In this document: in pieces, positions 58,351 to 64,000 of the stretch
Layout of the letters: each line of letters begins with the position of its first letter
Position numbering within the stretch: position 1 is the stretch's first letter
Origin: Bimuria novae-zelandiae CBS 107.79
Lineage: Eukaryota > Ascomycota > Dothideomycetes > Pleosporales > Didymosphaeriaceae
DNA: 64,000 nucleotides
Assembly (NCBI GenBank): GCA_010015655.1
Contig: ML976675.1
Location: 457,291-521,290 of the forward strand
Reading direction: 5' to 3'
Program-made: the position numbers and the translations under genes
The notes under the pieces: model-generated
Told to the model about the DNA's origin: nothing
The model's database searches: none
The model's input: only the letters and a program-made list of their open reading frames with translations

Positions 58351-59839
58351 TTAAGCAGCGATTGGTCGCTCCTCCTCGCGACCTCGGGTTTCGGTCGCGA
58401 CGGTGGATGGTACGTCAAGGTCTTCCTCTTCCTCCTCGTAGCCGTTGCCTTGGTGCTCTGATGCTGGGATCCAGAGGCCGGATTCCCTGTCACCGAGGGG
58501 CTGGTCCTGGCCGGAGAGGTCAACACCCTCGCCACTACGGTGGACAGCGTTCTTGCGACGTTGGGAAAGCGTGCGCGCGCGAGTGGAGAGCTTGGAGCTA
58601 ACGGCAGCATTCTGGGTGACCCAGTTGGTCAAAGCGTCCTCGCAATCCTGGATGATACTATGAACAGTGTTAGCTTTGATGCTTTTCGGATTTGAAAGGG
58701 GTAACGTACGCCTTGCTAGCCTCGTAGCCATCATATGCGTTCCTGGTTTCTCCAGGAGTTACAGGAGTGTCGTCGACGAGCTCGAGGAGGTGCTTTCCGA
58801 AACCAGCAATGATGGCGATCTTCTCACTGTGCTCACGTAGAGCATCAAACTGGTAGGTGAACGCAGCCTTGAGCTTCTCGCGAGTGATGTTGGAAAGCTG
58901 GGCCTCAGCGACCAAAGACTCAGCCTCGGCACGGACGAGTTCCTGCTCAAGCACGACAATCTTGGGCGAGTTAGGCTCCTTGTACTTCAATTGAGCAATT
59001 TGATCGGTAATCTTCTGCTTGCCTGTTTGCAAGTCAGCGCGGAGCGTTACCAGTGAAACTGTCACTTACGGTCACGGCTGGGCTGAACAGACGCCTCAAT
59101 ATTCCTAATGCTTTTGATGGTCACACGGTATTGGTCGTAGCGGTCGACGAATTGGTCCTCGAGCTCGCCAATCTCGTAGATCAGCACACCGAGCTTGTCG
59201 GTGACATCGGAAACGTCGTCGTCGCATGCCTCGCCCCAGATCGACAGTTGTTGCTACCGCATTGGTTAGCCTCTATTCGACTATAAGACGATGCGTGAGA
59301 GCTTACGGCAACTTCCATGCGCTCCCTGCTCACGAGCTCCATGGAGCGCATGACGTTCTTCTCCATCTTCACCAGTTGCGAGAGCTTCTTCGCGAGGTCG
59401 GGCCCGAAGGCACCCGCAGACTTGTGGCGGAAAGTGTGGCCTGAGAGACGTGAAATGCTGTTAGCCCCAGATCGATTGCGTAGCGATGCGTATCGCGCCT
59501 TTCCTCCTAAACCGGGCATCTTCCGTGTATATGAGGTGATTATTGCTTTCAATTAAGGATTACAGCGATCTGTAGGAAACCGACAAGAGCACGACAACAT
59601 GCGAGGAGGTCGCACGGAAGAGTCGGATAGCCTAGGATGCGTGCTGGAGGTGCTAACGTACCGATATTGCTTCTGCCAAAGAATCGCCCAGCCTTAGTTG
59701 ACGAAGCTGGGGGCGGCGGGTTCTGGATCTGCGACGCCGTGGGAGCGCGCGACTGGCGCATCGAGTATGTCCTTCACGGAAGGCTGTGGTCAGCGAAAAA
59801 GAATGCGCTGGCCTCTCCAATAGGTACTCACCTATGCAT
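58351..59839 (-). CDS. PIL1: Eisosome core component Pil1/Lsp1 (BAR-domain protein)
   Basis: Six exons, 59839-59832, 59771-59662, 59440-59307, 59253-59070, 59022-58710 and 58657-58351, give 351 residues. The first exon is eight bases (ATGCATAG), joined to give MHRTYSMRQSRAPTASQ, the family's characteristic start. Then come KAGRFFGRSNIGHTFR, GAFGPDLAKKLSQLVKME, QQLSIWGEACDDDVSDVT, KLGVLIYEIGELEDQFVDRY and VLEQELVRAEAESLVAEAQL, the conserved Pil1/Lsp1 BAR body. DGYEASK and a charged, acidic tail rich in Glu end the protein. Pil1 assembles into curved lattices that shape furrows (eisosomes) in the plasma membrane by binding PI(4,5)P2. Intron 2 (221 bases) is long for this locus and stays open in frame from an internal ATG (see finding), which may give a second N-terminus. 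Confidence 0.96.
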
Positions 59840-60954
59840 TCTGGCGGTGGTAGTCGGTACTATGAGTCCGAAAAGACGTGGGAATTATGCGACTTGGTCG
59901 TTGCAGTGTGGTATTGAGGGACGCTGTCGTCAAAGGCGCGGGTTTTGTTGTTATGGAGGCGAGACCAACTGATGACGTAGCGGGGGCGGCGGATCGGTCT
60001 CCACCACGGGCGTGAACCACACATCAGTCCCGTAAGCTGCAAGAAACCTGGCGCCAATCCTCCAAATGCGGTGCAACTCGGGTTGTGTAAACCCAATTTG
60101 TCACCCTTGTGTGTCTTACTACGGTATATGCGCCGAATGTGCTTCCCGTGCGCAACGACAGCCCCGATTGCCATTACAAGGCTGGCGAATCGAGCACAAC
60201 ATTACTCTCAGCCAGCGACTCTAACCGCTTCCGGGTAATATAGGGGTTCGTGGTCGAGTGGCGTCGTAATTAGGGTGGATGTGAGTCTGTGACGTTGTGG
60301 TGCGCAGTCGATGTCAGGCACTCGAAGCACCGTGGCGTCGCGCAAGAACACTGTCGATGAACGACAAAACAGGGCAGTGTCTTCTGTGCTATATTGAACT
60401 ATCTTATGGTGTACCATATACAAGCATGCTTAGCAGACTCCTCGTACTGCCCTGACTCTCGCGTACAGCTGAAAGTTGGCTATTGCACTACTCATCCTGG
60501 AGTAAGACTCCAGTAATTGACTGGGGTCCTTGTAAAGAACGACGGTGGCGGGCGAGGATAGAATCTGGAAAGACTAGACGGGAGAAGATTCGACATGCGT
60601 GGAATGGTAGACCAGTGCGCAAATGTGGACCTTGAAACAAGCTGTGGGAGTTGCGGTTGCCAATGTCGACATGGCGTGAGCAGAGCATGTCGCTGACTGG
60701 GTGGCAGGCGCGCGAACACAATCTAGAGCAGAATGATCATTGCTCGTTCAATGGCGCAATACAATCACCGCGAAACAGTTCTAGGCAGAATTCGGGGTGT
60801 TCTCGATATAACTACAAGCGCCAATGGCTGAACAACTTGTACGGGCAACCCAACTGCCCAAAGGCTATCGTGAATACACCCAGCTATCATACACTAGAAT
60901 ACAGTACTCTTACAAAATATACAACACAAACACAACCCCGCCTACCACGCTCCC
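59840..60954. other. Intergenic region between Pil1 start and AspRS stop
   Basis: About 1.1 kb. The Pil1 promoter should be next to 59840. No TATA box or known site stands out. Short frames are without support. Confidence 0.4.
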
Positions 60955-63398
60955 CTAATCTTTCACCTTCAAATGATACGTATCCCACTGCGCCCCCGTC
61001 GCCCTATTCGGACTCTTCACGAGTACATCCTCCCCGCTCCCACTCTTCGGGAACGCAATAACATCTCTCACGCTCTCCACGCCCGTCAACATCGCAATCA
61101 AGCGATCCCAGCCCAGTGCGAGCCCGGCATGCGGCGGACACCCACTCCTCAGCGCCTCTAGTAGATGTCTGAAGTCCTCGATGCGCTCCGGCGCCATCTT
61201 CAGCACATCGCGGAAGATGAACTCTTGCACCTCCGCGTTGTGGATACGTCGGCTGCCGCCGCCGAGCTCGACGCCGTTGACGACGATATCGTAGTGCGCT
61301 GCGATAGCTTTGGTGGGGTCGGTGAGCAGGAGGTCGAGGTCAGCAGCTGTCTTGGGCGCCGTGAACGGGTGGTGTGTGGATGCGAGACCGGAGGTGCCGC
61401 CCTGGCCAGGCTCAGCGTCGTTGGTCGGCGAGAAGAGCGGGAAGTCTGTGACCCAGGCGAACTTGTAGTCGTTTGGTTTCGGGGCCTCGATGAGACCCTG
61501 GGCGATGGCCGCTTTGTACAGCGCCAGACGCAGGTTTCCGAGCACGGTTGACCCGCCGGTGAAGGGCCCGTGAGGACGCGCTTGCATGACAAGGAGGTCG
61601 CCGTGGTCGGTTTCGAGCCCAGCAGGTGGCTCCATCGTGAAGCGGTAGCCGAGGGGTCCTAGGCTGCTCATGGGCTGAGAAGCATCGCCGCAGAAGGTAG
61701 CGGGTTGGCCGTCTGGGTTTTCTAGGAAGGGGTTGCCTTCTGGACTGACGAAAAAGTCGCTGATGAACTTGCGGTTTTCTTTTGGGTTTGAGGACAGGGT
61801 CATTTTGAAGGCTTCGACTTCGGGGTGCTTGAGGGGGGTTATTTTGCTGATGAAATCAGGCTCTAATTGTGTGGTGACTGATTGTATCTGGGCGAATTAA
61901 TAGTGCTCTACGACGGGAGACTTAAAGCTTACTTTTGCGGTATAACGTAGGTCAGGTTTGTCTGAGCCATACGAAGACATTGCTTCATGATAGGTCATTC
62001 GGGAAAAGGGGAGCTTTACTTTTCCCCTAAACGGCATATCGCGCCATATGGAATATATTAGAGCCTCGGTCTCTTGCATGACTACTTCCTCATCTGCAAA
62101 CGCCATTTCCAGATCCAGCTGTTCGGCAGTTAGCCACGTACACAACAACTGGTAAGAACACTGTTCGCACCTGGGTGAACTCTGGTTGACGATCCGCTCT
62201 CAGATCCTCATCACGGAAACATCTCGCAAACTGATAATACCTTTGAATGCCAGACGCCATTAGTATCTGTTTGTACTGCTGGGGGCTTTGAGGCAACGCA
62301 TATGCGAGACCCTTGTTCCGCGTCGGCACCAAAAACTCGCGAGCACCCTCTGGCGTTGACTTGAAAAGAAGAGGCGTCTCGACTTCCAGAAACTGCTGCC
62401 CCTGAAGGTGTCGTCTTGCTTGATAGACGGCATTAGAACGAGTGATGAGACGGCGTCGAGCCGCACTGTCGGTGCGGAGCTGAAGGTGGCGGTGCTCGGG
62501 TCCATACGCTGTATCGCTCTTGACGAAAACATCCTTGGGAATTTCGTTGAGCGGAGTAATGGACGTTAATGCAATTTCGATGGTCTTCATCTCAGTGGTT
62601 TCCTCTTTCAGGGCTTCGGCATTGGGGTCTTGTTTTTTTGGCGGTGCGCGCTCTTTAGTCACACCTTCGACGATTACCGGCGTCCATTCTCGCAGATTCT
62701 TCAGGCGAGCGTGGGCTTTTGCTGCTTTGCTGCCTTCTTCATTGGCGGACGACACGATTTGAATAGAGACTTTCTGCCTTGGATTGCGTAAAACGGTAAA
62801 TGAAAGGTTCTTGTTTACATCCCGACGAGTCGAGAGATAACCACAAAACTTCACTAACGCTCCAGGTTTTGAACTTTCCCACTTAGGCTGCAGATTGTCG
62901 ATTTGGTTCCAATCCCATGGGCGTACTATCAAAACGATCAATTCAAGTTGGTTGGAAATCATGGTGGACTGGGAACAAATTCTTACAGGTTTCTCTATAA
63001 CCGTCCAAAGCATCCTGTGCTTTTGAGTCAGGTCTGATGATAGTCCCAATGGAACGAATTGTTCCCCGCAAACATGCTGCTGAAGCGCGGAGCGAGGTCT
63101 CGTGATGGCGCGTCCGTACTTCTACACAAGGCATTTCCCACATCCTCAAACGCGATATCTCGGCGTAAGAGCTCCGGAGGCAAGAACTGCAGCTCACCAC
63201 ATGCTGGGCGGTATGCCTCAAGCTGATCATCGCCAATATCTCCTCTTTCGAATGTCGATTGATGCAAATGCTCAGTTTCGTATCTCCTGATGCTTTCTCG
63301 AAAAGTTGAGCGCCAAGACCGACTCGCTTAGTCAGGCGTCCAAGCTTTCGTTCCCACCTATTCAAAATCTGCCCACGCGCCCGTCCTTTGCTCTCCAT
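60955..63398 (-). CDS. MSD1: Mitochondrial aspartyl-tRNA synthetase
   Basis: Exons 63398-62987, 62925-62171, 62118-61933 and 61887-60955 give up to 761 residues; introns are 61, 52 and 45 bases. The body is a bacterial-type class II synthetase: an OB-like anticodon domain ([20 protein letters not shown]), motif 1 around [20 protein letters not shown], motif 2 [18 protein letters not shown] followed by [23 protein letters not shown], and motif 3 [13 protein letters not shown]. It charges mitochondrial tRNA-Asp with aspartate. The start is uncertain. The first ATG at 63398 opens a basic leader ([10 protein letters not shown]), while a second at 63230 begins [18 protein letters not shown], which looks more like a mitochondrial presequence and would give 705 residues. 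No lesions are seen in the catalytic core. Confidence 0.93.
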
Positions 63399-64000
63399 CC
63401 TTCCAGTTTAAACCAAGTAAGCCCTCGCCCACAGAGACCTCTACGATGCAGCGCACTAACACCCGTAGATGATGAAAGTCTAGCGTGTAGCATATGAGCT
63501 GTTCTTCTCTTCCGCCCTCGAACTCTCCCTTCACCGGGCTCAAGTGGTTCGCCGTGTGGTCATGGAGGCAGCATGATATATGCGTCCGGCACACCCACCT
63601 TGTTACATAACGGACGCTGGGACGAAATTTCTGATTCTCGAACTGGCAAGGTGTCTGCGCGATAACGCGATGCGAGTACGCGACGCTTCGAACGAGTGTC
63701 GACCCCCGCCTTCAGTGGTGGAAAGGGCGATCGCGATAATATGTACTGGAACAGAAAGATCAATGAAAGAGTTTCCAGGGTGTGTCCGTTCCGATAACTG
63801 CTTGTGAATGTCTGGTGATTGAGTGTGTGGAGCAAGTCTCGTCAGAGCTATGTGCGTTCGCCGGAATACCTTATGAGAACGAGCGAGCCTCCCACTGCTC
63901 TGTCTCAACAATCAGGCGACAGAACGATGCTCTGACAATCAGTCCTCCTTTCCGCCCATGAAGGCAGGGATGTAAAAGCATTGCTACATACAGACGAATG
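63399..64000. other. Right-edge region upstream of AspRS
   Basis: Probable AspRS promoter and 5' leader near 63399. A minus-strand frame at 63911-63603 is Arg/Ser-rich and lacks an ATG start; I do not call it a gene. Any gene continuing beyond 64000 cannot be seen. Confidence 0.35.

Noticed and set aside
13460..63398. A secondary-metabolite or other functional gene cluster
   Set aside because: No polyketide synthase, NRPS, terpene cyclase, cluster transcription factor or P450 is present, and the genes belong to unrelated cellular processes.
1..64000. CRISPR arrays, bacterial operons or prophage
   Set aside because: Spliceosomal introns throughout show eukaryotic nuclear DNA, and no regularly spaced repeats were seen.

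Overview
The window is nuclear DNA of a filamentous ascomycete (Pezizomycotina; Dothideomycetes is my best guess, not proven). Its genes carry short introns of about 45-120 bases with GTAAGT-like donors, CTAAC/CTGAC branch sites and CAG/TAG acceptors. Gene families are typical of filamentous fungi: an eisosome BAR protein, FYVE-Fab1 kinase, GH92 mannosidase, cytochrome b5-acyl-CoA dehydrogenase fusion and NACHT/TPR proteins. I rebuilt exon structures by eye from reading frame and splice signals. All product names come from recognised motifs, without database searches.

Left arm (1-12.2 kb) is accessory DNA. A Crypton-like tyrosine recombinase runs off the left edge (1-629, minus). It abuts a broken fungal AAA+ ATPase (about 950-2470, minus). 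An open frame for a coiled-coil, low-complexity fungal protein follows (3823-6387), then a heavily decayed NLR-type NACHT/TPR gene (about 7882-12197) with several stops and frameshifts.

13.4-17.3 kb holds three intact genes: an SMP-30/gluconolactonase-like protein, a metaxin/SAM37 subunit (minus), and a small conserved-looking protein divergent from SAM37 across a 264-base promoter. From 17.3 to 25.9 kb there is almost nothing coding. This stretch contains a 566-bp non-autonomous transposon, apparently hAT type, with matching 8-bp target duplications (18389-18954).

25.9-51.9 kb is a compact housekeeping block: a 6PGDH/HIBADH-family dehydrogenase with a duplicated C-terminal domain, Fab1/PIKfyve, a TPP1-like candidate telomere protein, a patatin-type lipase (Tgl3/4/5 group), an AT-hook protein with a C-terminal membrane segment, a Kha1-type K+/H+ antiporter, and a secreted GH92 alpha-mannosidase. 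A 55-base assembly gap lies at 43714-43768.

54.5-63.4 kb contains the cytochrome b5-acyl-CoA dehydrogenase, a pseudogene of an NADP-dependent MDR oxidoreductase, the eisosome component Pil1/Lsp1 with a possible second N-terminus, and mitochondrial aspartyl-tRNA synthetase. The intact genes look like independent cellular functions (mitochondria, endolysosome, plasma membrane, lipid and glycan turnover) rather than one pathway or a metabolite cluster. I did not find a convincing undescribed multi-gene system. The strongest unusual signals are the transposon with its perfect duplications, the three pseudogenes, the alternative Pil1 start and the AT-hook/membrane protein with an internal repeat.
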